A stretch of 36,447 nucleotides of DNA from positions 1 through 36,447 of the forward strand of contig NZ_JAIXUB010000005.1 of assembly GCF_027484205.1 (NCBI RefSeq), written 5' to 3'. Position 1 is the stretch's first letter. Each line of letters opens with the position of its first letter. A program made the position numbers and the translations under genes. Under the pieces are notes generated by a model. That model was not told the origin of the DNA. It did no database searches and saw only the letters and a program-made list of their open reading frames with translations. The stretch comes from Flavobacterium sp. (GTDB lineage: Bacteria > Bacteroidota > Bacteroidia > Flavobacteriales > Flavobacteriaceae). Positions 15,989 to 24,505 of this stretch are shown one piece after another.

Positions 15989-17416
15989 ATGAACAAAACT
16001 GCGCAATCAGTATGGGAAAACTGTCTGTCTTTTATAAAAGACAATATTCAAGAGCAAGCATATAAAACTTGGTTTGAACCTATTAAGTCAGTAGAACTAA
16101 CTGATAACGCATTATACATTCAAGTTCCTAGTAAATTTTTCTACGAATGGCTTGAGGAACATTATGTGAAATTACTAAAAGTTGCCCTAACCAAAGAACT
16201 TGGAAAAAACGCAAAGTTACTGTATAAAATTAAAATGGAAAACACTTATGGCAATAAACAACCGTTTACGGAACAATTGCCAAGTGCTCATAGAAGTCCA
16301 ATAAAATCGCAAGAGGTTGATGCTCCATTTAAAAACCTGAATCCTGAATTAAAAAATCCTTTTGTAATTCCTGGAATTAGAAATTTAAAAATTGAGTCGC
16401 AATTAAATCCCAATTACAGTTTTGACAACTTCCTTGAAGGAGACTCAAACAGATTAGCGCGTTCTGCAGGTATGGCTGTTGCCAATAAACCTGGAGGAAC
16501 TTCATTCAATCCATTATTAATTTTTGGTGGTGTTGGTTTAGGAAAAACACACTTAGCGCACGCTATTGGTGTTGAAATTAAAGATAAATATCCAGAAAAA
16601 ACAGTGTTGTATATTTCTGCTGAAGTATTCACACAACAATATATAGATTCTGTAAAGAAAAATAACCGAAACGACTTTATTCATTTCTATCAATTAATTG
16701 ATGTTTTGATTATTGACGATGTACAATTCTTATCAGGAAAATCAGGTACTCAAGATGTATTCTTTCATATTTTTAACTATTTACATCAAAACGGAAAGCA
16801 AGTAATTCTTACCTCAGACAAAGCTCCTGTTGACATGCAAGATATTGAACAACGTTTGTTATCTCGCTTCAAATGGGGATTATCTGCCGAATTACATCAA
16901 CCAGATTACGAAACTAGAGTATCCATTTTGAATAATATTCTATATCGTGATGGTGTTGAAATGCCTAACGAAATTGTAGAATATGTTGCTCAAAACATTA
17001 AATCAAATGTTCGTGAACTTGAAGGTGCCATTATTTCATTAATAGCACAATCGTCTTTCAACAAAAAAGAAGTAACGCTTGATTTAGCAAAAAGTATCGT
17101 AGAAAAATTTGTTAAAAATGTAAAACGTGAAATATCAATTGACTACATTCAAAAAGTAGTTTCAGATTATTTCCAATTGGATTTAGACACATTACAATCT
17201 AAAACCAGAAAACGCCATGTAGTTCAAGCGAGACAATTAGCCATGTTTTTTGCAAAGAAATTTACAAAAGCATCTTTAGCAAATATTGGTTCACAAATTG
17301 GAGACAGAGATCACGCAACTGTTTTACACGCTTGCAAAACTGTCGACAACTTAGTTTCTACTGACAAACAGTTCAAAAAATTTGTAGAAGATATTCACAA
17401 AAAATTATCTTTATAA
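15989..17416 (+). CDS. dnaA: Chromosomal replication initiator protein DnaA
   Basis: The 475-residue initiator binds DnaA boxes at the origin and opens DNA in its ATP form. Domain I (about 1-90) begins with QSVWENCLSFIKD, the region that contacts DnaB and other DnaA molecules. A short variable linker follows. Domain III (about 130-340) carries Walker A GGVGLGKTHLAHA, Walker B LIIDDVQFLSGK, and the arginine-rich sensor segment QRLLSRFKWGL. Domain IV (about 370-475) ends with the DnaA-box-binding signature RDHATVLHACKTV. The 185-base upstream region contains near-matches (ttgttcaca at about 15895) but no convincing DnaA box cluster, so I do not call an origin here. A separate promoter element precedes the next gene. 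Confidence 0.98.
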   Translation: MNKTAQSVWENCLSFIKDNIQEQAYKTWFEPIKSVELTDNALYIQVPSKFFYEWLEEHYVKLLKVALTKELGKNAKLLYKIKMENTYGNKQPFTEQLPSAHRSPIKSQEVDAPFKNLNPELKNPFVIPGIRNLKIESQLNPNYSFDNFLEGDSNRLARSAGMAVANKPGGTSFNPLLIFGGVGLGKTHLAHAIGVEIKDKYPEKTVLYISAEVFTQQYIDSVKKNNRNDFIHFYQLIDVLIIDDVQFLSGKSGTQDVFFHIFNYLHQNGKQVILTSDKAPVDMQDIEQRLLSRFKWGLSAELHQPDYETRVSILNNILYRDGVEMPNEIVEYVAQNIKSNVRELEGAIISLIAQSSFNKKEVTLDLAKSIVEKFVKNVKREISIDYIQKVVSDYFQLDLDTLQSKTRKRHVVQARQLAMFFAKKFTKASLANIGSQIGDRDHATVLHACKTVDNLVSTDKQFKKFVEDIHKKLSL

Positions 17417-17430
17417 TTACTTGTAATTCT

Positions 17431-17438
17431 TACTTTTG
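17431..17438 (+). promoter_or_regulatory. -7 promoter element between dnaA and the phosphatase gene
   Basis: TACTTTTG is an exact TAnnTTTG match 14 bases after the dnaA stop and 30 before the ATG at 17468. This would give the phosphatase and methylase genes a promoter independent of dnaA. The -33 position has TTTA instead of TTTG. Confidence 0.5.
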
Positions 17439-17467
17439 TATTAAAGTAAAAAGTAACTTAATATAGT

Positions 17468-17935
17468 ATGTCCGTTAAAATTTTAATGGTTTGCTTGGGT
17501 AATATTTGCCGATCACCATTGGCAGAAGGTATCTTGGCTTCAAAACTACCTAAAGATAAATTCTTTGTTGATTCTGCAGGAACAGGTAATTGGCATGTTG
17601 GAAAAAAACCTGACGAACGTTCCATTGCAACTGCAAAAAAAAACGGGCTTGATATTTCGACTCAAAAAGCTAAACATTTCACCTCAAAAGACTTTGATAC
17701 TTATGATTACATTTTTGTGATGGACAATTCTAATTATGATGATGTAACCTTTTTAGCAAAAAACGAAGAACAAAAAAGTAAAGTCCGATTGATTCTTGAC
17801 GAACTTTTTCCTGGCGATAATGTTGATGTTCCTGATCCATATTATGGACTTCAAAATGGATTTGACATGATTTATGAAATGCTTGATGAAGCCACAGATT
17901 TATTGGCAAAAAAATTAATAGAAAACCATTCTTAA
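17468..17935 (+). CDS. Low-molecular-weight protein tyrosine phosphatase
   Basis: A 155-residue cytoplasmic phosphatase of the LMW-PTP/arsenate reductase-like fold. The P-loop is C9-L-G-N-I-C14-R15-S16 with Cys9 as nucleophile, and the general acid is Asp123 in VPDPYYG. The SAGTGNWHVG motif is also typical. Bacterial members act on tyrosine-phosphorylated proteins, often those of polysaccharide biosynthesis kinases. No tyrosine kinase or capsule gene is nearby, so the target is unknown. The DPYYG motif favours phosphatase over arsenate reductase. The stop overlaps the start of the methylase gene by one base (TAATG), indicating translational coupling. Confidence 0.93.
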   Translation: MSVKILMVCLGNICRSPLAEGILASKLPKDKFFVDSAGTGNWHVGKKPDERSIATAKKNGLDISTQKAKHFTSKDFDTYDYIFVMDNSNYDDVTFLAKNEEQKSKVRLILDELFPGDNVDVPDPYYGLQNGFDMIYEMLDEATDLLAKKLIENHS

Positions 17936-18687
17936 TGAAACCAGTAAATCTAAAAGGAAAATTATATTTAATCCCAACTACTCTAGGCGACTTGAGCAGT
18001 AATGATCAGGCAAAGCAAAGTAATCCGTTAGACGTTTTACCTCATACTGTAAAGCGCACTATAGAACTAATTGATTGTTATATAGTTGAAAACGAAAAAA
18101 CAGCCAGAAGATTCATAAAAAGTATTTATCCTGAAAAAATACAAGCTTCATTATTATTAAGCACTTTAAATAAACACACAGAAGTTTCTGATCACAATAA
18201 AATGATTCAACCTTGTTTAGAAGGAATTGACATTGGTTTGATGAGCGAAGCTGGTTGTCCTGGAGTTGCTGATCCTGGTGCAGTAATTGTAAAACTAGCA
18301 CACGAAAAAGGAATTCAAGTAGTTCCGTTAGTTGGACCTTCTTCCATTTTATTAGCCATGATGGGAAGTGGCATGAACGGACAAAGTTTTGCCTTTAATG
18401 GTTATTTACCCATAGATAAAAGCGATAAAAAAGCAGCTTTAAAAAATTTCGAAAAACTTTCTTTTGACAAAAATCAGTCGCAATTATTTATTGAAACACC
18501 TTATAGAAACAATAAATTAGTAGAAGATTTATTGCAAACTTTACAACCTAACACCCATTTATGTATTGCGGCAGACATTACTCTACCCACAGAATATATT
18601 AAAACGATGAAAGTTTCTGAATGGAAAAAAGCAACCATTGATTTACACAATCGACCAACGATTTTTATAATTCATAAGATGTATTAA
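17935..18687 (+). CDS. SAM-dependent tetrapyrrole-methylase-fold methyltransferase, RsmI-like
   Basis: A 250-residue protein of the tetrapyrrole methylase fold related to RsmI, the enzyme that 2'-O-methylates C1402 of 16S rRNA. GKLYLIPTTLGD (residues 9-20) matches the KGxLYLVPTPIGNL start. GLMSEAGCPGVADPG parallels the RsmI GLISDAGTPGISDPG motif, with Cys in place of Thr, and VVPLVGPSSILLAMMGSG is the next conserved segment. It is shorter than most RsmI proteins and lacks the usual C-terminal region, so it belongs to the Bacteroidota 'SAM-dependent methyltransferase' branch and may be a second, distinct methylase rather than RsmI itself. It is the last gene of the phosphatase operon and is followed by a terminator. 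Confidence 0.85.
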   Translation: MKPVNLKGKLYLIPTTLGDLSSNDQAKQSNPLDVLPHTVKRTIELIDCYIVENEKTARRFIKSIYPEKIQASLLLSTLNKHTEVSDHNKMIQPCLEGIDIGLMSEAGCPGVADPGAVIVKLAHEKGIQVVPLVGPSSILLAMMGSGMNGQSFAFNGYLPIDKSDKKAALKNFEKLSFDKNQSQLFIETPYRNNKLVEDLLQTLQPNTHLCIAADITLPTEYIKTMKVSEWKKATIDLHNRPTIFIIHKMY

Positions 18688-18689
18688 AA

Positions 18690-18720
18690 ACAAAAACCAT
18701 TCACAATGAATGGTTTTTGT
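18690..18720. terminator. Terminator between the methylase and the lysozyme-like gene
   Basis: A 14-base perfect stem (acaaaaaccattca at 18690-18703) with a three-base loop is flanked by A/T runs on both sides. It lies between convergent genes and can serve both. Confidence 0.8.
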
Positions 18721-18745
18721 TTTTGTTTTTATTTATATTCTTTAA

Positions 18746-19381
18746 CTATCTTACTCTAGCATTACTATCAGCAACAATATTGTGAGTTTCATAACCACCA
18801 AATTGCTTCATGTAACTACTAATTGACGTTCCGTAGTTGTCTTTACATTTTTTTGATCCATTAGAATTTAAAAATTTTCTAACTGAACCTGCACCACCAA
18901 GATGCGCTGCCGCAAGAATTCCTGATTCGGTAATACGAACTCCATCAATTACTTTCCCTCTAAATTCTTTAATTTCCTTACGTAATTCCCATTTATTTCT
19001 TTTAAGTAAAGTAACAAAAGCTTTCTCTTGCAATTTAGGGTTACTCATAAATTGCAAAGAATCTTTAATTCCGATAGTTTCAAGTGTGGATTTTCCAAAT
19101 TGGTATTTACCTAAGTAACCTAAAGTATTTACTTTATTATATTTTCCTTGCGATTCTTTAAAAGCAATTGCTTCTTTGAATCCAATAAAAAATTTTCCGG
19201 TATAAGGTAAGGAGAGCGAAACGTAATCTGAAGGTTTTTCTGAAGGAAATTGATATAACAATTCTTCATTTGCATCTACATAAAACCATTTGTGATTTTG
19301 AGAATCAATGGGTTTGAAAGCGGAACTTACCAAACCAACAATCATAAATATTCCTATGTAAAACGACCATCTTTTTATCAT
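18746..19381 (-). CDS. Secreted lysozyme-like (transglycosylase SLT-type) protein
   Basis: A 211-residue protein with an N-terminal hydrophobic signal or anchor (about residues 5-22, KRW start). The region from about residue 70 reads AIAFKESQGKYNKVNTLGYLGKYQFGKSTLETIG, the arrangement of a lysozyme-fold transglycosylase with the Glu of KES as the candidate catalytic acid. Later GILAAAHLGGAGSVRKFL and YGTSISSYMKQFGGY match the same fold's C-terminal helices. It probably trims peptidoglycan in the periplasm. Flavobacterial relatives are often labelled 'LysM peptidoglycan-binding protein', but no LysM motif is visible. A good promoter element at 19427-19434 makes it a separate unit downstream of the DUF2279 gene. 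Confidence 0.75.
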   Translation of the reverse strand: MIKRWSFYIGIFMIVGLVSSAFKPIDSQNHKWFYVDANEELLYQFPSEKPSDYVSLSLPYTGKFFIGFKEAIAFKESQGKYNKVNTLGYLGKYQFGKSTLETIGIKDSLQFMSNPKLQEKAFVTLLKRNKWELRKEIKEFRGKVIDGVRITESGILAAAHLGGAGSVRKFLNSNGSKKCKDNYGTSISSYMKQFGGYETHNIVADSNARVR

Positions 19382-19426
19382 AATTTGTTATTTCCAAGCG
19401 CTGTCACCATCTTGATATTGACAATG

Positions 19427-19434
19427 CAAATATA
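19427..19434 (-). promoter_or_regulatory. -7 promoter element for the lysozyme-like gene
   Basis: The minus strand reads TATATTTG, an exact TAnnTTTG match about 45 bases before the ATG. Confidence 0.5.
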
Positions 19435-19476
19435 CAACAAATTTTACAAATCTGAAAATCAGAACGTTAAAGGTTT

Positions 19477-20394
19477 CTAAAAATATAAACAATGAAAGTT
19501 AACAACTCCGCGAGAGTTGACTTCTAAAGTAGGTGCAGGAATTTTGATAGTGTTAATAACTGAGAAAATTGTCTTTAAAAAATGTGATTTTGTATTAATT
19601 TTTGTCAAATCGGCATCCAAACTCAAATAAAATTGTCTAGTTCTTTGTTTTTCATCAAAAAAAACAGAATTCACTAATTCATCACTTCCTGTAATCATTC
19701 CTTCTGCACCATATCCAATAGCAATATTGAACCATTTTGGAATTTTTGATTGCTTGAAAAAGGAATGTAAATTACCAGAAAGCCAATACGTTTGTCCGTT
19801 GTAATCTTTCAAAACTTGTTCAGAAACCGAACTCCCTAAAACATTTGGTCGAGCAGAAGCATATTCTGTAGTATGAAAAGAAAATTTTGGTACAATTCGT
19901 TGTTCTTTCCAAAGCAATTCTTGTGAGACATATAGCGCAGTTCCACCCGCATTTGCTGCAACATCACCTAATGAAAAACCCCATTCTGAGGAATATCCAT
20001 CAAAAACCTCAACAGTGGTTAAAAAAGCAAAACCTATTGTTGAACCATAAATGAGTTGGCTTTTTCTATTGCAACCACTCCATTTTAGAGCTTGAGCACC
20101 AAAACTTCCTAAATGATAAGAAGAAAAAACATGACCTGCCTTGTCTATTTGATTCCATTGATCGTTATCATTAATAAAATGAAAATCTGATTTTGGATAG
20201 TCAGTATACCAAAGTTGATTGAGTCCAACTAATGCTGTAGCTGCAAGAATAGATTCGGAAATTACCAAGCCGTTTCTTCTTGATTTATCTAATGAATCGG
20301 AAGGTTTAAAAAAAGAATCGAAGTTGTTTTGAGAAAATCCAAACTGAAAATTCACAAATAAAAAGAGTAGATAATATGCAAATCTATTTTTCAA
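19477..20394 (-). CDS. DUF2279 family secreted protein
   Basis: A 305-residue protein with a signal peptide (residues 1-21, hydrophobic core, cut after FGFSQ). The conserved block from about residue 40 to 160 contains LNQLWYTDYPKSDFHFINDN, DKAGHVFSSY, GFAFLTTVEVFDGYSSEWGFSLGD and AANAGGTALY, characteristic of DUF2279, a family often called 'predicted periplasmic lipoprotein' in Bacteroidota. The His in KAGH and the D/E residues (EVFDG, GD) recur in the family and could be a membrane-embedded active or binding site resembling the YfiM type. The function is unknown. The gene starts two bases after the mltG stop, so it is probably translated with mltG and may act on the envelope. Confidence 0.8.
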   Translation of the reverse strand: MKNRFAYYLLFLFVNFQFGFSQNNFDSFFKPSDSLDKSRRNGLVISESILAATALVGLNQLWYTDYPKSDFHFINDNDQWNQIDKAGHVFSSYHLGSFGAQALKWSGCNRKSQLIYGSTIGFAFLTTVEVFDGYSSEWGFSLGDVAANAGGTALYVSQELLWKEQRIVPKFSFHTTEYASARPNVLGSSVSEQVLKDYNGQTYWLSGNLHSFFKQSKIPKWFNIAIGYGAEGMITGSDELVNSVFFDEKQRTRQFYLSLDADLTKINTKSHFLKTIFSVINTIKIPAPTLEVNSRGVVNFHCLYF

Positions 20395-20395
20395 A

Positions 20396-21430
20396 TTATC
20401 GCTTTGTTCCAGTCGTATTCAACCAATCGGCATATTTTTTTGCATTCACTTGATGTTGCGCATACGTTGAAGCAAACTCGTGGTAACCGAATTTTTCAAC
20501 ACTTGCACAAAAATAAATGTAATCATTATCATCAGGTGACAAAACCGCATCGATTGCATCAATATCTGGCATCGCAATTGGTCCTGGAGGTAATCCTTGA
20601 TTTACATAGGTATTATAAGGAGAACTTATCAATAAATCGTCGTATAAAACTCTTTTAATCACTTGATCAAAATCATTATCTCTAGATTTCAAAGCATAAA
20701 TAACAGTTGGATCTGCTTGCAATGGCATTCCTTGTTCTAAACGATTCAGATATACTTTTGCAACAACTGGTCGTTCACTTTTCTTTACCGTTTCTTTATG
20801 AACAATTGATGCCAATGTAATTACTTGCACTGGAGTCATTCCTAAATTTTCTGCTTTTTGCAAACGTTCTTTAGTCCAAAAATTTTGATATTCTTTCAGC
20901 ATTTTATCTCGAAATTTCTCAGCAGAAACATTCCAATAAAATTCATAAGAATTTGGGATAAACATTGCAATCACATTGTCTTTAGTAAAACCGTTTTGCT
21001 TTAAAAATACTGAATCTCTGAAAGTAGCCAATAATTTTGTGGTATCAGGTTCTATTTGTGAACTGATTCTAACACATAAATTCTCCAAGCGTTCTTGATT
21101 ATTAAAAGCCAATTTTACAGGAACATTGCGACGCATTGCAGCAACCAATTTGAAATTACCCATTCCTTTCTGTAATAAAAAACGTCCAGATTTTACATTT
21201 TCATCATATTTACGAAGGCCAGCCATCATTTCAAATCCGCTCATGTTTTCAACATAAGGAGAAATTATTTTCTTTACATCTTCATAAGTTGAACCTGTTG
21301 GTACTTCAACAAACAATTCTTCTTTAGAAAATTTAGTATTTGAAGAGAAAAATTTTACGTAAACAACAGCGATAACTACAAGAAAAAGAGCTGTACCAAT
21401 TCCTAAAATGGTTTTTAATTTTTTGTTCAA
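20396..21430 (-). CDS. mltG: Endolytic transglycosylase MltG
   Basis: MltG cleaves nascent glycan strands at the inner membrane and sets peptidoglycan chain length. The 344-residue protein has one N-terminal transmembrane helix (about residues 6-28), a LysM-like segment (about 35-110), and the YceG catalytic domain (about 140-340). The catalytic Glu is Glu213 in ASIVHKET. Other conserved pieces are FIPNSYEFYW, NRLEQGMPLQADPTVIYAL and INSPYNTY-like SSPYNTYVNQGLPPGPI. It lies in a run of genes transcribed leftwards, 12 bases after a GNAT gene and before the DUF2279 gene. The nearby dapF makes diaminopimelate for the same cell wall, so the cluster has a peptidoglycan theme. Confidence 0.95.
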   Translation of the reverse strand: MNKKLKTILGIGTALFLVVIAVVYVKFFSSNTKFSKEELFVEVPTGSTYEDVKKIISPYVENMSGFEMMAGLRKYDENVKSGRFLLQKGMGNFKLVAAMRRNVPVKLAFNNQERLENLCVRISSQIEPDTTKLLATFRDSVFLKQNGFTKDNVIAMFIPNSYEFYWNVSAEKFRDKMLKEYQNFWTKERLQKAENLGMTPVQVITLASIVHKETVKKSERPVVAKVYLNRLEQGMPLQADPTVIYALKSRDNDFDQVIKRVLYDDLLISSPYNTYVNQGLPPGPIAMPDIDAIDAVLSPDDNDYIYFCASVEKFGYHEFASTYAQHQVNAKKYADWLNTTGTKR

Positions 21431-21442
21431 AACAATATTTTT

Positions 21443-21976
21443 TTAATGTTGATGATTGATTAACTGAAAAAATGCTTCGTCATGAAAGGAATTACCATGA
21501 TAAATCCAATCTTTCTTTACACCTATTTTCTGAAATCCAAAAGTAGTAAAAAGGTTTAAACTTGCTTCATTATCCATTCCGATATTTGCATAAAGTTGGT
21601 GCAATTGTAGTTTATTGAAACTATAATCGATTAATAAACCAAGAGCTTCCTTTCCTATTCCATTACCTCGATGAGTATCCTTTTGAATTAAAATTCCAAT
21701 TCCTGCACGATTATTTACTGGATCAAACTCGAATAAATCTATTAATCCAATTGCTTCAAAAGTGTCATTTTTACATATCGCAAGACGCAATTGCTTGGCT
21801 TCATATATGTCTTGATGTGCATTTTCAAGATACTGACGAATTAAAAATTTACTATAAGGCGTTTGCGTATTGCTCACATTCCAAATCGATTCGTCATTCT
21901 CTATTTGATAGACAAACTCCAAATCTTCTGGTTCGAGAGCACGTAAGTGTATGTTTTTTCCTTTGAGTGTAATCAT
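21443..21976 (-). CDS. GNAT family N-acetyltransferase, RimL-like
   Basis: A 177-residue acetyltransferase of the RimJ/RimL-like branch (Acetyltransf_3). The N-terminus LKGKNIHLRALEPEDLEFVY is typical; the acetyl-CoA loop is RGNGIGKEAL (about residues 103-112), and QLYANIGMDNEASLNLFTTFGF is the conserved C-terminal part. RimL relatives acetylate ribosomal protein termini, polyamines or antibiotics; the substrate cannot be read from sequence. The gene lies between dapF (66 bases) and mltG (12 bases) and is presumably in one operon. The short gap to dapF contains a dispersed repeat. Confidence 0.88.
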   Translation of the reverse strand: MITLKGKNIHLRALEPEDLEFVYQIENDESIWNVSNTQTPYSKFLIRQYLENAHQDIYEAKQLRLAICKNDTFEAIGLIDLFEFDPVNNRAGIGILIQKDTHRGNGIGKEALGLLIDYSFNKLQLHQLYANIGMDNEASLNLFTTFGFQKIGVKKDWIYHGNSFHDEAFFQLINHQH

Positions 21977-21997
21977 TTAATTAGTAATCTTTTTTGT

Positions 21998-22017
21998 GAG
22001 ATTCCTGCGGAATGACA
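21998..22017. repeat. Dispersed repeat in the dapF-GNAT spacer
   Basis: The 20 bases read gagattcctgcggaatgaca, with imperfect palindromic character (attcctgcggaat). The same word (gtcattccgcaggaatctc) is a familiar short repeat between genes in flavobacterial genomes. One copy only is present here. Confidence 0.45.
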
Positions 22018-22042
22018 AAATTGAACATATTTTAATTCGTAA

Positions 22043-22825
22043 TTATAATTCAATTTCTCCTTCAAAAACAAAAGTTGCTGGTCCGATTAGAAAAACTTTT
22101 TCAAAACCTTTGTCCGATTTTTCAAATGTAACTTTCAATTTTCCTCCTTCAACATCAATATCAATTGCATCTGATTTTGTTTTCCCAATAACATTCATAG
22201 CAATTGCTGTTGCCGTTGCTCCTGTTCCACAAGATAAAGTTTCGTCTTCTACTCCACGTTCATAGGTTCGCAATCGGAAATGATTTTCTGAAATTTGATT
22301 AACAAAATTTACATTGCTTCCTGCTTTTCCATACAAATCAGAATATCGTATTTCGGCACCATTTTCTTTTACATTATAGTGTTCCAAATCATTTACCAAA
22401 GTCACATGATGTGGCGAACCCGTATTTAAAAAAACATATTCTGAATCAATTTTCACCTCATCAACATCTTTCATCTGAAGCGAAACTATGCCATCTTCAT
22501 TAATTGTAGCATGATGCAAACCATCTGTAGCAATGAATGTTGCGTTATTATTTATAACATTCAAACTTTTGGCGAAAGCTACTAAACATCGTCCACCGTT
22601 ACCACACATAGAACTTTCATTACCGTCAGAATTATAGTAAACCATCCTAAAATCTGTCGAATTGTCATTTTCTAGCAGGATTAATCCGTCAGCACCAATA
22701 CCGAAACGTCGGTCACAAAGACGTTCAATGAGTTTGGTATCGTTTTTGGGAAAGAAATTTTGACGATTATCAATCATCACAAAGTCGTTTCCTGTTCCTT
22801 GATATTTGTAAAATTTGAGTTGCAT
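22043..22825 (-). CDS. dapF: Diaminopimelate epimerase
   Basis: DapF converts LL- to meso-diaminopimelate, the lysine precursor and peptidoglycan cross-linking residue. The 260-residue protein begins with LKFYKYQGTGNDFVMIDN, the family N-terminus, and carries the two catalytic Cys residues: Cys in SSMCGNGGRC (first half) and Cys in LSCGTGATATA (second half). Length fits the family (about 260-280). A promoter element lies upstream. It is first in the leftward run dapF, GNAT, mltG, DUF2279. Confidence 0.97.
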   Translation of the reverse strand: MQLKFYKYQGTGNDFVMIDNRQNFFPKNDTKLIERLCDRRFGIGADGLILLENDNSTDFRMVYYNSDGNESSMCGNGGRCLVAFAKSLNVINNNATFIATDGLHHATINEDGIVSLQMKDVDEVKIDSEYVFLNTGSPHHVTLVNDLEHYNVKENGAEIRYSDLYGKAGSNVNFVNQISENHFRLRTYERGVEDETLSCGTGATATAIAMNVIGKTKSDAIDIDVEGGKLKVTFEKSDKGFEKVFLIGPATFVFEGEIEL

Positions 22826-22843
22826 TTTTATTTTTGTATGTTA

Positions 22844-22851
22844 CAAAGTTA
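22844..22851 (-). promoter_or_regulatory. -7 promoter element for dapF
   Basis: The minus strand reads TAACTTTG, matching TAnnTTTG, 18 bases before the dapF ATG. A TTA lies 18 bases further upstream at the -33 position. The short distance implies a very short leader. Confidence 0.5.
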
Positions 22852-22920
22852 CAAATATTAATGAGAAGTTAAAGTCTGTTAAACGAGCGTTAAACTGATT
22901 TTATAAAAATAATAAATTAC

Positions 22921-22928
22921 TAATTTTG
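22921..22928 (+). promoter_or_regulatory. -7 promoter element for the HtrA gene
   Basis: TAATTTTG matches TAnnTTTG and lies 29 bases before the ATG at 22958. The -33 position has TTT instead of TTG at the right spacing. Confidence 0.5.
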
Positions 22929-22957
22929 ATGTTAAATGATTTAAAACAATTTAAAAA

Positions 22958-24346
22958 ATGAAAAGATTATCAAGTTTATTTTTAGTGTCTTTGTTAAGCG
23001 GTGCTACAACACTAGGTGCTTATAAATTATTTATTGAAAAAGATGTTGACGGAAATTCAATTGTTACTCAAGCTCCAAGTTTTGCTGGAAGAACCGTTGG
23101 ATTAGGTGCTGAAAATATAGATTTCACATCGGCAGCAGAAAATGCAGTTCACACGGTTGTTCACGTAAAAAATGTATCTGTTAGAACGGTTTATAACCCA
23201 ATAATGGAATTTTTCTATGGTTCGCGTGGCGGTCAACAACAAGAACAAATCGGTACAGGTTCTGGAGTTATTATTTCTGAAGATGGTTATATTGTTACTA
23301 ACAATCACGTAATTAAAGATGCTTCTGAACTTGAAGTTACTTTAAACAATAATAAAGTTTATAAGGCGAAATTAATTGGAACCGATTCTAAAATGGATAT
23401 TGCTTTGTTAAAAATCGATGCCGATGGAAAATTACCTTATTCCACTTTCGCGGATTCTGATCAAGTAAAAGTTGGCGAATGGGTTTTAGCTGTTGGAAAT
23501 CCATATAATTTAACTTCTACCGTTACAGCTGGAATTGTTTCGGCGAAAGCTAGAAATTTAGACACTAAAGGAATTCAATCCTTTATTCAAACCGATGCTG
23601 CTGTAAATCCAGGAAATTCTGGTGGTGCATTGGTAAATACTCGCGGTGAATTGATTGGAATTAACACTATGATTTCCTCTCCAACAGGTAGTTATGCAGG
23701 ATATTCATTTGCCGTTCCATCAAATATTACTCGTAAAATTATTGAAGACATCATGGAATTTGGAAATGTTCAAAGAGGAATTCTTGGTGTGGAAGGAGGC
23801 GAATTGACAGGAAATTATTCTAAAGAATTAGGAATTAAAGATACGGAAGGATTCTATATCAACAAAGTAAACAAAAATTCTGGTGCAGAAAAAGCTGGTT
23901 TGAAAAAAGGTGATATCATCAAGAAATTAGACAATCAAAAGATTTCAACTTTTGCAGAATTATCAGGTTTTATAAACACAAAACGTCCTAATGATAAGAT
24001 AAATGTAACTTATGAAAGAGATGGACAAACAAAAGTTGTTCCAGTAACATTAGTTAAAAATGATATTATTGAAACCGATTTTAAAGGATTGGAATTAGAA
24101 AATTTATCAGACACTGAAAAGAAAAACTACCGAATTGATTATGGTGTAAAAATCAAAGAAGTCAATAACGAAAGATTACAACCTTACAAAGAAGAATTAG
24201 AAGGTAGTGTTATTTTAGATATTGATGGTGCAAAAGCAACTGACATTGAAACGGTATCAAGATTAACTAATAATAAAGACGAAAAGCAAGGTACAAGTGT
24301 AAAACTTTTACTTAAAAATGGTCAAGTAATGCGCATAATCATCTAG
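22958..24346 (+). CDS. DegP/HtrA-type periplasmic serine protease
   Basis: A 462-residue trypsin-like protease of the HtrA/DegQ/DegP group, active in the periplasm against misfolded envelope proteins. An N-terminal signal or anchor helix (about residues 5-24) is followed by the protease domain with the catalytic triad His117 (NNHVIKD), Asp147 (KMDIALLKID) and Ser221 (NPGNSGGALV). A loop GGQQQEQIGTGSG precedes the His. Two PDZ domains follow (about 270-368, beginning RGILGVEG, and about 370-462). It is preceded by its own promoter element and followed by a terminator, so it is monocistronic. It works with the two parvulins encoded at 30.7-34.1 kb in outer-membrane protein quality control, though not co-transcribed. 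Confidence 0.95.
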   Translation: MKRLSSLFLVSLLSGATTLGAYKLFIEKDVDGNSIVTQAPSFAGRTVGLGAENIDFTSAAENAVHTVVHVKNVSVRTVYNPIMEFFYGSRGGQQQEQIGTGSGVIISEDGYIVTNNHVIKDASELEVTLNNNKVYKAKLIGTDSKMDIALLKIDADGKLPYSTFADSDQVKVGEWVLAVGNPYNLTSTVTAGIVSAKARNLDTKGIQSFIQTDAAVNPGNSGGALVNTRGELIGINTMISSPTGSYAGYSFAVPSNITRKIIEDIMEFGNVQRGILGVEGGELTGNYSKELGIKDTEGFYINKVNKNSGAEKAGLKKGDIIKKLDNQKISTFAELSGFINTKRPNDKINVTYERDGQTKVVPVTLVKNDIIETDFKGLELENLSDTEKKNYRIDYGVKIKEVNNERLQPYKEELEGSVILDIDGAKATDIETVSRLTNNKDEKQGTSVKLLLKNGQVMRIII

Positions 24347-24367
24347 GTTAATTCAATATAAAAAGGT

Positions 24368-24405
24368 AAAAACCATTCAGATTAAATTTTGAATGGTTTT
24401 TTTTA
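24368..24405 (+). terminator. Terminator after the HtrA gene
   Basis: A 12-base stem (aaaaaccattca at 24368-24379 with tgaatggttttt at 24390-24401), ten-base loop and a T run lie 21 bases after the stop codon. Confidence 0.75.
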
Positions 24406-24449
24406 TTAAAAAAAGTTTGAAATAATTTTACGAAAACGTTATAGTTGAT

Positions 24450-24457
24450 TACTTTTG
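24450..24457 (+). promoter_or_regulatory. -7 promoter element for the GAPDH gene
   Basis: TACTTTTG matches TAnnTTTG and lies 48 bases before the ATG at 24506. A TTA at 24428-24430 sits 19 bases upstream at the -33 position. Confidence 0.55.
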
Positions 24458-24505
24458 CACCGAATTTTATTTATAACAACACAACATAAACTACTTTTTT
24501 TCAAA

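Noticed and set aside
24455..24505. Upstream start of the GAPDH frame
   Set aside because: The TACTTTTG promoter element covers it, so the transcript begins after it.
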